Assembly: GCA_017999365.1 (NCBI GenBank)
Contig: JAGNLW010000003.1
Span: forward strand, 124,001-188,000
Reading direction: 5' to 3'
Source of the DNA: Candidatus Aminicenantota bacterium
Lineage (GTDB): Bacteria > Acidobacteriota > Aminicenantia > Aminicenantales > Saccharicenantaceae
Length of the DNA stretch: 64,000 nucleotides
Below the pieces are notes generated by a model. That model was not told the DNA's origin. It did not search any database and worked only from the letters and a program-made list of their open reading frames with translations. Shown here piece by piece: positions 15,352 through 27,287 of this stretch. Position numbers and translations under genes: made by a program. Numbering within the stretch: position 1 is the stretch's first letter; each line of letters opens with the position of its first letter.

Positions 15352-16575
15352 GTGAGAGCCCCCGATCCGAATAGCCCCTACTTCATCGACTTCCCCGGCC
15401 GGGTCCGGGCCCTGCAGACGGCCATGGCCGCGGCCGGCGTCGACGTCTATCTCGGCTCGCGCCTGCGGACGCTGTCCTGGCTCCTGGACACGTTCTGCCC
15501 CTGGCGGAGCTTCGTCGTCGTCCCGGCCGAGGGCCCGCCGGCCGCCTTCACCTTCGTCATCGACGCCGCGCGCGTCGCCGACGAGACCTGGCTTCCCGAG
15601 GACCGCGTCTTCGGCTTCGCCCCCATGGGCGGCCAGGACCAGATCGAGCTCATCGCCGACTTCGTCGAAGACCTGCTCAAGGGCCGGACAGGCCGCATCG
15701 GCATCGAGAGCGGCATGTCGAACTACCTGCCCGAAGGCAACCTGACCCATTACGAATACGAGCGTTTCCGCGACGCCCTGGCCCCGTCGGAGCTCGTGAA
15801 CGCCCACGACCTCGTCGACCGCCTTGCGCTCGTCAAGGACGCCGGCACCATCGCCCGCTTCCGCGAGGCCTCGCGCATCGTCGACGTCGGGCACGCCGCC
15901 GTGTTCGAGACCCTCAAGAGCGGCGGTTGGAAAGGCCTGACCGAGACCGAGATCGCCGGCCTGGCCGCCCTGGCCATGCGCCGGGCCGGGAGCGAGTGGG
16001 AATGGTCCTTCACCGGCGGCAACGAGATCGCTTCGGGCTACCGCACCGGCCTCACGGGCGGCGCCTGCACGCCGGCCTCGCGCCGGGAACTCAGGGCCGG
16101 GGAGCCGCTCATGGTCGACATCCACGCCATGTTCATGCTGGGCCTCGGCGACCACTCCCACAACTACCTTATCGCCCCGGCGAGCGACCGCCAGCTCTGG
16201 CACGCCCGCAACTTCACCGACATCGTGGCCCTGACCCTTAAAACCTACCGGGCCGGCATCAGCCCGTCCGAGCTGGCCGAGAGGATGATCGGCTTCGCCG
16301 AGAGCCGCGGCTTCGCCGATTCCATGGTCCCCGGTTTCGAGCACGGCATCGGCCTGATGGGCGACGAGTGGCGCATCGGGATGAACGACGGCCCGTTCCC
16401 CTACTGGACCAACCCCGACCACCGCTACCGGGAGAACGAGGTCCTCATCTGCGCCATGCAGTATGCCTGTCCGGAGGAGGACATCGGTTTCCGCTACGAG
16501 AACCCCATCGTCATCGGCAAGGACGGCTGCGAGGAGCTGTCGAAGTTCCCGCTGGCGGTGGACGTGCTGCCCTGA
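15352..16575 (+). CDS. M24-fold (creatinase/prolidase-like) protein with incomplete metal site
   Basis: 407 aa: N-terminal creatinase-like domain (~1-165) and C-terminal pita-bread domain (~175-400). Compared with active M24 aminopeptidases the two aspartates are kept (VDIHAMFMLGLGD, 11 apart) as are the first histidine (FEHGIGL, codon 16342-16344) and the last glutamate (FRYEN). The usual second histidine of HE is Asp (GDE, 16363-16365), and the glutamate of the EPG motif aligns with Ala in ICAMQY (16453-16455). The protein may therefore have one metal, another chemistry, or none. GTG start at 15352 with GAGGAGGG. Follows the SCP2 gene by 10 nt. Fold confident, peptidase activity doubtful. 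Confidence 0.8.
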   Translation: MRAPDPNSPYFIDFPGRVRALQTAMAAAGVDVYLGSRLRTLSWLLDTFCPWRSFVVVPAEGPPAAFTFVIDAARVADETWLPEDRVFGFAPMGGQDQIELIADFVEDLLKGRTGRIGIESGMSNYLPEGNLTHYEYERFRDALAPSELVNAHDLVDRLALVKDAGTIARFREASRIVDVGHAAVFETLKSGGWKGLTETEIAGLAALAMRRAGSEWEWSFTGGNEIASGYRTGLTGGACTPASRRELRAGEPLMVDIHAMFMLGLGDHSHNYLIAPASDRQLWHARNFTDIVALTLKTYRAGISPSELAERMIGFAESRGFADSMVPGFEHGIGLMGDEWRIGMNDGPFPYWTNPDHRYRENEVLICAMQYACPEEDIGFRYENPIVIGKDGCEELSKFPLAVDVLP

Positions 16576-16622
16576 CCCCACAACGACCATAAGCGAGCCC
16601 GCGATCAGACTTAAAAAAGCTC

Positions 16623-16650
16623 TTGACAAATAAATAACATTTGTTATATT
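16623..16650 (+). promoter_or_regulatory. Promoter of the tetR operon
   Basis: Perfect -35 TTGACA (16623-16628), 16-bp spacer, -10 TATATT (16645-16650), in a sharply AT-rich island between GC-rich genes. Drives the TetR-flavodoxin-flavodoxin-AEC operon. Confidence 0.7.
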
Positions 16651-16663
16651 ACATTAGTTATAT
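16634..16663. promoter_or_regulatory. TetR-type operator candidate
   Basis: Perfect palindrome ATAACA-TT-TGTTAT (16634-16647) inside the promoter spacer and reaching the -10 box, plus a direct repeat CATTTGTTATAT / CATTAGTTATAT (starting at 16638 and 16652, period 14 bp). Placement suits autorepression by the TetR protein encoded 27 nt downstream. Confidence 0.6.
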
Positions 16664-16689
16664 ATGACGGATAGAGACAAGGAGCGGAC

Positions 16690-17340
16690 ATGAGCCCCAG
16701 GGAAACGACGTTCGACCGAGCCGCCGTCCTCGGCGCCGCCGTCGAGATCGTCCGGGGAAAGGGCTGGGACGCCCTGACGGCCCGGGCCGTCGCCGACCGG
16801 CTCGCGTCCTCGGTGGCGCCCGTCTACAGCACCTTCGGCTCCATGGAGGCCCTCCAGCGGGCCATCCTCGAGGAGGCCCGGGCGCGGCTCCATGAGAGCA
16901 CCACGGTCGCCTACACGCCCGACGCCTTCCTCAATATCGGGGTGGGCATCGTCGTCTTCGCCCGGGAGGAAGGGCAGCTCTTCGCGGCCCTCTTCCACAC
17001 GCGGCACCATCACGCCGACATCGTCGAAGGCGTCTTCGCCTCCATCCTCGAGCGGATGAAGGCCGACCCGGTGCTGAAGCAGCTCCCCGGCCGCTCGCTC
17101 GACCGGCTGCTCCACTACCTCGGCCTGTACACCCTCGGCCTGGCCGCGTCCGTCGTCTACGGGCGGACGGCCGACCGTTCGACCGAGGCCATCGTCGCCC
17201 TGATGAGGAACGCCGGGAACATGACCATCTTCGGCGAGCTCTCCGGCTTGGCCGAGATCGGCGGTCCGGACTACGAACGCGAGTGGGCGCGCGTCCTCCG
17301 CGACAAGAACATCGTCCTGCCCACGAAGGAGAACCCATGA
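16690..17340 (+). CDS. TetR/AcrR family transcriptional regulator
   Basis: 216 aa. N-terminal helix-turn-helix (about residues 25-55) with ALTARAVADRLASSVAPVYSTFGSMEALQRAIL, the standard TetR recognition-helix pattern ending in Y-x-x-F. The C-terminal helical domain (~60-216) would bind an unknown effector. The operator candidate within its own promoter predicts autorepression, and the next three genes overlap or follow closely, so the whole operon is probably derepressed by the ligand. Downstream flavodoxin-like reductases suggest a quinone, nitro-compound or other redox-active effector; this is inference. Confidence 0.92.
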   Translation: MSPRETTFDRAAVLGAAVEIVRGKGWDALTARAVADRLASSVAPVYSTFGSMEALQRAILEEARARLHESTTVAYTPDAFLNIGVGIVVFAREEGQLFAALFHTRHHHADIVEGVFASILERMKADPVLKQLPGRSLDRLLHYLGLYTLGLAASVVYGRTADRSTEAIVALMRNAGNMTIFGELSGLAEIGGPDYEREWARVLRDKNIVLPTKENP

Positions 17341-17915
17341 ACGTCATCATCCTGGACGGCGGTCCCCGCGACGCCCGCGGCGCCTCCGCCCGCGCCCTGG
17401 CGGCCGAGGCCGGCGCCCTGGCCCGGGCCGGCGGGCACGACGTCACGGCCTTCGCCCTCGACGGCCTCGACATCAAGCCCTGCCGGGGCTGCTTCGCCTG
17501 CTGGGTGAAGCACCCGGGCGCGTGCGCCATCAAGGACGACCAGGAGCCCGTGCTGCGGGCCATGGCCGCGGCCGACATCCTCGTCTGGATCACGCCGGTG
17601 GCCTTCGGCGGTTACGCCCCGGCCCTGAAAAAGGCGCTCGACCGCTTCATCCCCAACATCCTGCCCTTCTTCGTCATCCGGCGCGGCGAGGTCCATCACC
17701 CACCGCGCTACGAGAGGCGGCGGAGCCTTCTCGTCCTGGGGGCCCGGCCCGCGCCGGACGCCGAGGCCGAGGCCGTCTTCCACCGCGTGGCGGAGCGCAA
17801 CGCCCTCAATCTCGACAGCATCCGGACGCTCTCGATCGTCGTCCATGACGGGGAGGCGGACGGATACAAGGGCCGCGTGTCGGAGTTCCTGGCCGCGGCG
17901 GGAGGCGCCCAATGA
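17337..17915 (+). CDS. NADPH-dependent FMN reductase-like (flavodoxin fold) protein 1
   Basis: 192 aa, flavodoxin-like fold. The cysteine motif [15 protein letters not shown] (about residues 44-58) followed by KDDQEP is typical of iron-sulfur flavoprotein/NADPH-dependent FMN reductase relatives, and the flavin-binding loop reads [19 protein letters not shown]. Unlike the usual family N-terminus (GSPR), this one reads [14 protein letters not shown]. Start ATG at 17337 overlaps the tetR stop (ATGA) and has AAGGAG. Likely reduces quinones or aromatic compounds with bound FMN. Followed by a second flavodoxin-fold gene with a further ATGA overlap. Confidence 0.85.
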   Translation: MNVIILDGGPRDARGASARALAAEAGALARAGGHDVTAFALDGLDIKPCRGCFACWVKHPGACAIKDDQEPVLRAMAAADILVWITPVAFGGYAPALKKALDRFIPNILPFFVIRRGEVHHPPRYERRRSLLVLGARPAPDAEAEAVFHRVAERNALNLDSIRTLSIVVHDGEADGYKGRVSEFLAAAGGAQ

Positions 17916-18595
17916 AAGCTTTGCTCATCACCGGCAGCCCGAAAGGCCGGGCCAGCGTGTCGCGCCAGTTCGGCGCCGCGCTCCTGGACCGCCTGGCCGC
18001 CCGCGGGTCGGAGACCGAGGAGACATCCGTCGCCGAGATCCTGCGTTCGTCGGAGGAGCGCCACCGCTTCTATCGCGCGGCCGACGCCGCCGACGTCGTC
18101 GTGGTCTCCTTCCCCCTCTACGTCGACCAGCTCCCGGCCCCGCTCATCCAGACGCTCGAGCTCCTGGCCGACCGCAGGCTCGGCGCCCAGGGCGCGACGC
18201 CCTGGCCGGGGCCGCTCGCCCAGCGGCTCGTGGCCATCGTCCAGTGCGGCTTCTGGGAGAGCTACCAGAACCGGCCGGCCGTCGACATCATGCGCCAGTT
18301 CGCCCGGGAGACGGGATTCGTCTGGGCGGGCGGCCTGGCCATGGGCGCCGGCGGGGCCCTGTCGGGCAAGTCGCTCGACAAGGCCGGCGGCATGGTCCGC
18401 AACGCGGCCCGGGCCCTCGACCTGGCCGCCGCGGCCCTGGCCGAGGGCGGTCTGGTGCCGCCCGAAGCCGAGGCCCTGATGGCCAAGCCCCTGATGCCGC
18501 GCTGGCTCTACCACCCGGCCGCCAATTGGGGCTTCCGCCACCTTCTGAAGAAGCACGGGGCCAAGGCCCGGACCTACGACCGGCCCTACGCCTGA
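17912..18595 (+). CDS. NAD(P)H-dependent oxidoreductase (flavodoxin fold) protein 2
   Basis: 227 aa. N-terminal [29 protein letters not shown] is the phosphate-binding P-loop of flavodoxin-like oxidoreductases and [18 protein letters not shown] the second flavin loop. Distinct from the preceding protein: it lacks the CxGCxxC motif. The two overlapping genes may form a heteromeric reductase or act in sequence. ATGA overlap with gene 1, 3 nt before the AEC transporter gene. Confidence 0.82.
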   Translation: MKALLITGSPKGRASVSRQFGAALLDRLAARGSETEETSVAEILRSSEERHRFYRAADAADVVVVSFPLYVDQLPAPLIQTLELLADRRLGAQGATPWPGPLAQRLVAIVQCGFWESYQNRPAVDIMRQFARETGFVWAGGLAMGAGGALSGKSLDKAGGMVRNAARALDLAAAALAEGGLVPPEAEALMAKPLMPRWLYHPAANWGFRHLLKKHGAKARTYDRPYA

Positions 18596-18598
18596 CCC

Positions 18599-19504
18599 AT
18601 GGACCATCTGCTGGCCATCTTCATCCGGGTCATCGTCCCGGTCGCGGTGACGGTCGCCGTCGGCTACACGGCCGCCCGCTTCCTCGTCCTCGACCTCAAG
18701 ATGCTGGCCCGCCTGGGTCTCTACGTCCTGGTCCCCTGCCTGACCTTCACCTCGATGGCCCGGACGACGCTGGGGGCGGGCGAGTTCGGCCTCATCGTGG
18801 CCTTCACCCTTCTCTCCGTGCCCGTGCTCTACGCCGTCTCCGCCGCCGCCGCGAGGCTCCTCAAGCTCCCTCCGGCCGAGGCCGGGGCCTTCCACATATC
18901 GGTCCTGTTCGGCAACGCCGTCAACGTCGGCTTCCCCGTCCTTCTCCTGGCCTACGGGCCGGGCGCCCTCGAGCGCGGCATCGTCTACGCCATGACGGCC
19001 CAGATCGTCATGCAGAGCTTCGGCGTCTATCTCGCCGCCCGCGGCCGAGCCGGCTTCCGCGAGGCCGCCAAGCGCACGGCCTCCATGCCGGGCCTCCACG
19101 CCATGGTCCTCGGCCTCCTCGTCAAGGTCCTGGCCGTGCCCGTCCCCGACCCCATCTTCGATCCCCTCAAGCTCGTCGGCGATTCCCTGGTGCCCTTCCT
19201 GCTACTCGTCCTGGGGATGCAGCTGGCCGCTGTCGACCTCAAGGGGAAGTGGACGGCCGCCTCGGCCGCCGTCTTCCTGCGCCTGGTCGTCGCGGCCGTG
19301 GTCTCGGTCGGGCTGGCCCGGCTCCTCGGCATGGAGGGTTTGACGCGTCAGACCATGGTCCTCGAGAACAGCATGCCCAGCGCCATCCTGGGCCTGGCCC
19401 TGGCCCAGGAGTTCGACACGGCGCCGGAGCTCGTCACCAAGGTCATCTTCCTGTCGACGCTGGCCGGCCTCGTCACCCTGGCCGTCCTGATAACGGTCGT
19501 CTGA
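18599..19504 (+). CDS. AEC family (auxin efflux carrier-like) transporter
   Basis: 301 aa with about ten hydrophobic helices in two halves, matching AEC/MdcF-type secondary transporters. Conserved family features include the N-terminal [17 protein letters not shown], the [13 protein letters not shown] segment and the late [17 protein letters not shown] segment. Bacterial members export or import small carboxylates or amino-acid-like compounds; substrate unknown. Last gene of the TetR-controlled operon, 3 nt behind the second reductase gene, so it could expel the reduced product or the inducer. Confidence 0.9.
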   Translation: MDHLLAIFIRVIVPVAVTVAVGYTAARFLVLDLKMLARLGLYVLVPCLTFTSMARTTLGAGEFGLIVAFTLLSVPVLYAVSAAAARLLKLPPAEAGAFHISVLFGNAVNVGFPVLLLAYGPGALERGIVYAMTAQIVMQSFGVYLAARGRAGFREAAKRTASMPGLHAMVLGLLVKVLAVPVPDPIFDPLKLVGDSLVPFLLLVLGMQLAAVDLKGKWTAASAAVFLRLVVAAVVSVGLARLLGMEGLTRQTMVLENSMPSAILGLALAQEFDTAPELVTKVIFLSTLAGLVTLAVLITVV

Positions 19505-19568
19505 CCCGGTCTTCGGCCGGCGGCGACTTCGTTCCTCGCGAACGGGGTCGGAAGCTTTCCCGCCGTCG

Positions 19569-19577
19569 TGCTAAAAT
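19569..19577 (+). promoter_or_regulatory. Extended -10 promoter element before the DUF2200 gene
   Basis: TGC-TAAAAT at 19569-19577, an extended -10 motif without an evident -35; start near 19584, about 28 nt before the chosen ATG. Confidence 0.45.
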
Positions 19578-19611
19578 GACCCGGACGGATCCGGATGAGA
19601 CGGGAGAGACC

Positions 19612-19962
19612 ATGACCAACGAGCGCGTCTTCAGGATGAGCCTCGCGAGCGTCTACCCCCTCTATGTCGCCAAGGCGGAGAAAAAGGGGCGCACCAAGAG
19701 CGAGGTCGACCAGATCATCCGCTGGCTGACGGGGTACCGCCAGGACGAACTGGAGGCGCGGCTCGACGGGCGGACCGATCTCGGGACGTTCTTCGCCGAG
19801 GCCCCCCGGCCGAATCCGTCCCGGGCCCTGATCAAAGGCGTCGTCTGCGGCGTCCGCGTCGAGGACGTCCAAGACCCGACGATGCGGGAGATCCGCTATC
19901 TCGACAAGCTCATCGACGAGCTGGCCAAGGGCAGGGCGATGGACAAGATCCTGCGGAAATAG
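19612..19962 (+). CDS. DUF2200 family protein
   Basis: 116 aa. Almost the entire sequence is the DUF2200 signature: [31 protein letters not shown] and [35 protein letters not shown]-type segments. Function unknown; often annotated only as conserved cytoplasmic protein. Start chosen at ATG 19612 because known relatives begin close to the RxxxMSxASVYP segment; an in-frame ATG at 19576 overlaps the -10 element. Stands alone between the AEC gene and a converging hydrolase gene. Confidence 0.88.
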   Translation: MTNERVFRMSLASVYPLYVAKAEKKGRTKSEVDQIIRWLTGYRQDELEARLDGRTDLGTFFAEAPRPNPSRALIKGVVCGVRVEDVQDPTMREIRYLDKLIDELAKGRAMDKILRK

Positions 19963-19983
19963 GGCCTCCGCCCTCCCCGCGGC

Positions 19984-20943
19984 CTACTTCGCCCGCCGCC
20001 CCCCGAGCCGCGCGATCATCGCCCGGATCGGGGCCAGGACGGCCTCCGGCTTCTCCACATGGACGTTGTGGCCGGCGCCCTCGACGAAGATCTGCTCGGC
20101 CCCGGGGATGAGGCCGACCAGCTTCTTCTGCATTGCCGCCGCCGCTTCGCCGAGCTTAGCCTGGCCCTCCGGACTGAAGACGGGCGGCAGTCCGCTGCCG
20201 CGGGAGGCGGCGGTGATCACGACGAGCGGGACGCGGGGAAGGGGCCCGCTCCGGCGGAGCTGCTCGACGGTCGCAGCCATGTAGTCCGTCTCGGTGACCG
20301 GATCGGGAACGGCCGTCCGGTAGGGGGCGATCATGGCCGCCAAGGTCTCGCGGTCCCGCCCGGTCAGGGCTTCGAGCTGGGCCTCCGGGAGGTCCTCGTG
20401 GGAGGCCTCTTCGAGGACCAGGCCGGCCGTCTCGCCCGGATAGGCGGAGGCGAAGAGACGGACGATGCGACCTCCATAGGAATGCCCGACGAGCAGGTAC
20501 GGCTTCTGGACCCCCAGTTTTCCAAGAAGGATGTGGAGGTCGTCGGCCGACTGCCGGCCATCGACGGGCAGGACCCCCCGTTCGCTCTGGCCGTATCCGG
20601 CCCGATCGTAGGTGACGGCCGTGGCGACCTCGGCGATCCCCTCCACCAGCGGGTTCCAGTAGGCCTGGGGCGCCTGAAAGCCGCTCACCAGGACCACCGT
20701 CGGACCGCCCGATCCATAGACCACGGCGTGAAGCCGCCGGCCGCCGACATCGACCATGCGCTCGGCCCCTTGGATCGCGAGCGGCGGGACCTTCAGAGGA
20801 GGAGGCGGGGGTGGGGGCGGCGTTTGCGGCGTCTGGCCGCCGCTATCCTGCGTCCCGAAGATAGCGATCGAGCCGCACACGATCACCGCAGCGATGCGGG
20901 CCAGCCGGAACGCGTTCCGCCCCAGGACAGGAGGCGTCCTCAT
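19984..20943 (-). CDS. Membrane-anchored or secreted alpha/beta hydrolase
   Basis: 319 aa. A hydrophobic segment (about residues 13-30) is followed by a proline-rich linker (eight consecutive prolines near residues 42-49) and an alpha/beta hydrolase domain. Nucleophile elbow GHSYGG places Ser155; the late histidine is in GAGHNVHVEKPE; an acid in the central sheet completes the triad. Oxyanion region VLVSGFQ. Members range from esterases to peptidases and haloalkane or lactone hydrolases, so the substrate is open. Converges with the DUF2200 gene. Confidence 0.88.
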   Translation of the reverse strand: MRTPPVLGRNAFRLARIAAVIVCGSIAIFGTQDSGGQTPQTPPPPPPPPLKVPPLAIQGAERMVDVGGRRLHAVVYGSGGPTVVLVSGFQAPQAYWNPLVEGIAEVATAVTYDRAGYGQSERGVLPVDGRQSADDLHILLGKLGVQKPYLLVGHSYGGRIVRLFASAYPGETAGLVLEEASHEDLPEAQLEALTGRDRETLAAMIAPYRTAVPDPVTETDYMAATVEQLRRSGPLPRVPLVVITAASRGSGLPPVFSPEGQAKLGEAAAAMQKKLVGLIPGAEQIFVEGAGHNVHVEKPEAVLAPIRAMIARLGGRRAK

Positions 20944-20994
20944 AGGGCCAGGATAGCGGGCCGGAGGACGCGAGTCAATCGCCCCGGGGGAGGC

Positions 20995-23454
<2,460 letters not shown>

Positions 23455-23491
23455 GGGTACTCCTGCGCGGGCCGGCTTCTTGGGGGCGGCC

Positions 23492-25891
<2,400 letters not shown>

Positions 25892-25962
25892 TCACTTATA
25901 AAAAAATGCCGGCTCCCGGCGCGGCCGCGACACGGGACCCGGGGGCCATTTTTCTCCGTTCC

Positions 25963-25971
25963 ATTATAGCA
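25963..25971 (-). promoter_or_regulatory. Extended -10 promoter of gyrB-gyrA
   Basis: On the minus strand TGC-TATAAT (25963-25971); a poor TTGCGT lies 18 bp upstream of the hexamer. Start near 25956, leader about 70 nt. Confidence 0.6.
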
Positions 25972-26014
25972 AAAATAAGGGCCCCGACGCAAGATATTTT
26001 TGATTTTTTCTTCA

Positions 26015-26041
26015 TTTACAAATCTTTCATTTAGATATATT
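26015..26041 (+). promoter_or_regulatory. Plus-strand promoter candidate of a short transcript
   Basis: TTTACA (26015-26020) and TATATT (26036-26041), spacer 15 bp (17 bp to the overlapping TATTTA). A transcript starting near 26048 would meet the terminator at 26096-26117, giving an RNA of about 70 nt. Confidence 0.4.
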
Positions 26042-26095
26042 TAGACCGCTTTTCGGGTCCCCGGGCGGGTCCGCTCCGCGGCCTCCTTCTCAGAG

Positions 26096-26117
26096 ACGCC
26101 CGAAGGGGCGTTTTTTT
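26096..26117 (+). terminator. Intrinsic terminator with no plus-strand gene before it
   Basis: Perfect hairpin ACGCCC-GAAG-GGGCGT followed by a run of T. The nearest plus-strand gene upstream ends at 19962, so this must end a short RNA, serve as an attenuator for the GTPase gene, or shield gyrB. CGGGCG at 26062-26067 could pair with the 5' arm (CGCCCG, 26097-26102) as an antiterminator. Confidence 0.75.
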
Positions 26118-26220
26118 CTCACAGTTAGGAGGGGGCAGGCCCGCTTTTTCGCGCTCCTTCGCGGTCCCTCGGGAAGCGCCCGGCCGGCCTCGTCCGCGCC
26201 TACCGCCGGGCCCGTCCGTT

Positions 26221-26229
26221 TGCTATAAT
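26221..26229 (+). promoter_or_regulatory. Extended -10 promoter abutting the GTPase start codon
   Basis: TGC-TATAAT (26221-26229) ends only 6 nt before the ATG at 26236, so initiation at the normal distance would start at or within the start codon, i.e. a leaderless mRNA. No ribosome site is present. Confidence 0.6.
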
Positions 26230-26235
26230 CGCGTC

Positions 26236-27225
26236 ATGCCCGCGAACCTGCCGCCCGAGTACCACCGCATCGAGGCCGAGCTGCGCGAGGCCCGCACGCC
26301 CGAAGAGAAGATCGACATCTACGAGCGGCTCATCCGCGTCATCCCCCACCACAAGGGCACGGACAAGCTCATCGCCATGTACCGGCAGAAGATCGCCAAG
26401 GCCCGCGAGGAGGGCGAGCGGCAGGCCTCCACGGCCAAGCGGGTCCCCGGCCACAAGGTCGAGAAGTCGGGCGCGGGCCAGGTCGTCCTGGCCGGCCCGC
26501 CGAACGCGGGCAAGTCCAGCCTCGTCCGGGCCCTCACGGGCGTCGAGGTCGAGGTCGCCGATTACCCCTTCACGACCCGCTCCCCCGCCCCGTTCATGAT
26601 GCCCTTCGAGAACGTCAAGGTCCAGCTCGTCGACACGCCGCCCGTCACGGCCGAGCTCATGGAGACCTGGTTTCCGGAGATGGTCAAGATGGCCGACGCC
26701 GTCCTGCTCGTGGCCGACCTGGGCGACCCCGACGCGGCCGCGACGCTCGACGGCGTCATCAAGCGCCTCCGCGAGCGCAAGGTCGAGCTCGTCAAGGGCG
26801 ACACCGACGTCCCGCCGCCCTGGTCCCCCTTCCGCAAGCGGACGCTCCTCGCGGCCAACAAGATCGACGTCGGGGGAGCCGCCAAGGCCTTCGACGACCT
26901 CGGCGTCCTGCTCGAGGGCCCGTTCGAGCGCCTGGCCGTGTCCGCCGTCTCCGGACGCGGTCTGGAATCCCTGCGGCGGGCCGTCTTCGGGCTCCTGCGC
27001 GTCGTCCGCGTCTACAGCAAGATCCCCGGCAAGAAGGCCGAGAAGGACTCCCCCTTCGCGCTCCGGACCGGCAGCACCGTCATGGACATGGCCAAGGCCG
27101 TCCACAAGGACTTCGCCGAGAAGCTCCAGTACGCCCGGGTCTGGAACGCCTCGGGCCTCGACGGCCTGCGGGTCAACCGCGACTACGTCCTCGCCGACGA
27201 GGACGTCGTCGAGCTCCACATCTGA
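26236..27225 (+). CDS. TGS-domain GTPase of the OBG/DRG group
   Basis: 329 aa. A helical N-terminal region (~1-75) precedes the G domain: G1 GPPNAGKSS (about residues 86-94), G2 around YPFTTRSP, G3 DTPP, G4 NKID and G5 SAVSGRG. The last ~70 residues are a TGS domain (SPFALRTGSTVMDMAKAVHKDF ... YVLADEDVVELHI). DRG/OBG-type GTPases with TGS act with ribosomes or RNA. G3 has DTPP instead of the usual DTPG/DLPG, a feature of DRG-like variants. Stands alone with a promoter touching its start codon; ends close to the converging M28 peptidase gene. Confidence 0.9.
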   Translation: MPANLPPEYHRIEAELREARTPEEKIDIYERLIRVIPHHKGTDKLIAMYRQKIAKAREEGERQASTAKRVPGHKVEKSGAGQVVLAGPPNAGKSSLVRALTGVEVEVADYPFTTRSPAPFMMPFENVKVQLVDTPPVTAELMETWFPEMVKMADAVLLVADLGDPDAAATLDGVIKRLRERKVELVKGDTDVPPPWSPFRKRTLLAANKIDVGGAAKAFDDLGVLLEGPFERLAVSAVSGRGLESLRRAVFGLLRVVRVYSKIPGKKAEKDSPFALRTGSTVMDMAKAVHKDFAEKLQYARVWNASGLDGLRVNRDYVLADEDVVELHI

Positions 27226-27258
27226 CCCGGGGACACGGGCCCGGGGTGCGGCTACCCT

Positions 27259-27287
27259 GGGGACACGTACCCGAGGTACATGTCCCC
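27259..27287. repeat. REP-like palindrome copy 1
   Basis: GGGGACACGTACC (27259-27271), 3-nt loop CGA, GGTACATGTCCCC (27275-27287): 12 of 13 pairs with a C-A mismatch at arm position 8. Lies between two convergent genes, touching the stop of the M28 gene. A second copy is at 31058. The GGGGACA...TGTCCCC form resembles palindromes mobilised by REP-associated tyrosine transposases (RAYT); no transposase is in this window. Confidence 0.7.

Noticed and set aside
27226-27250. GGGGACACGGGCCCGGGG just before REP copy 1 as another full copy
   Set aside because: Only the first nine bases match the left arm and no right arm follows; at most a fragment.
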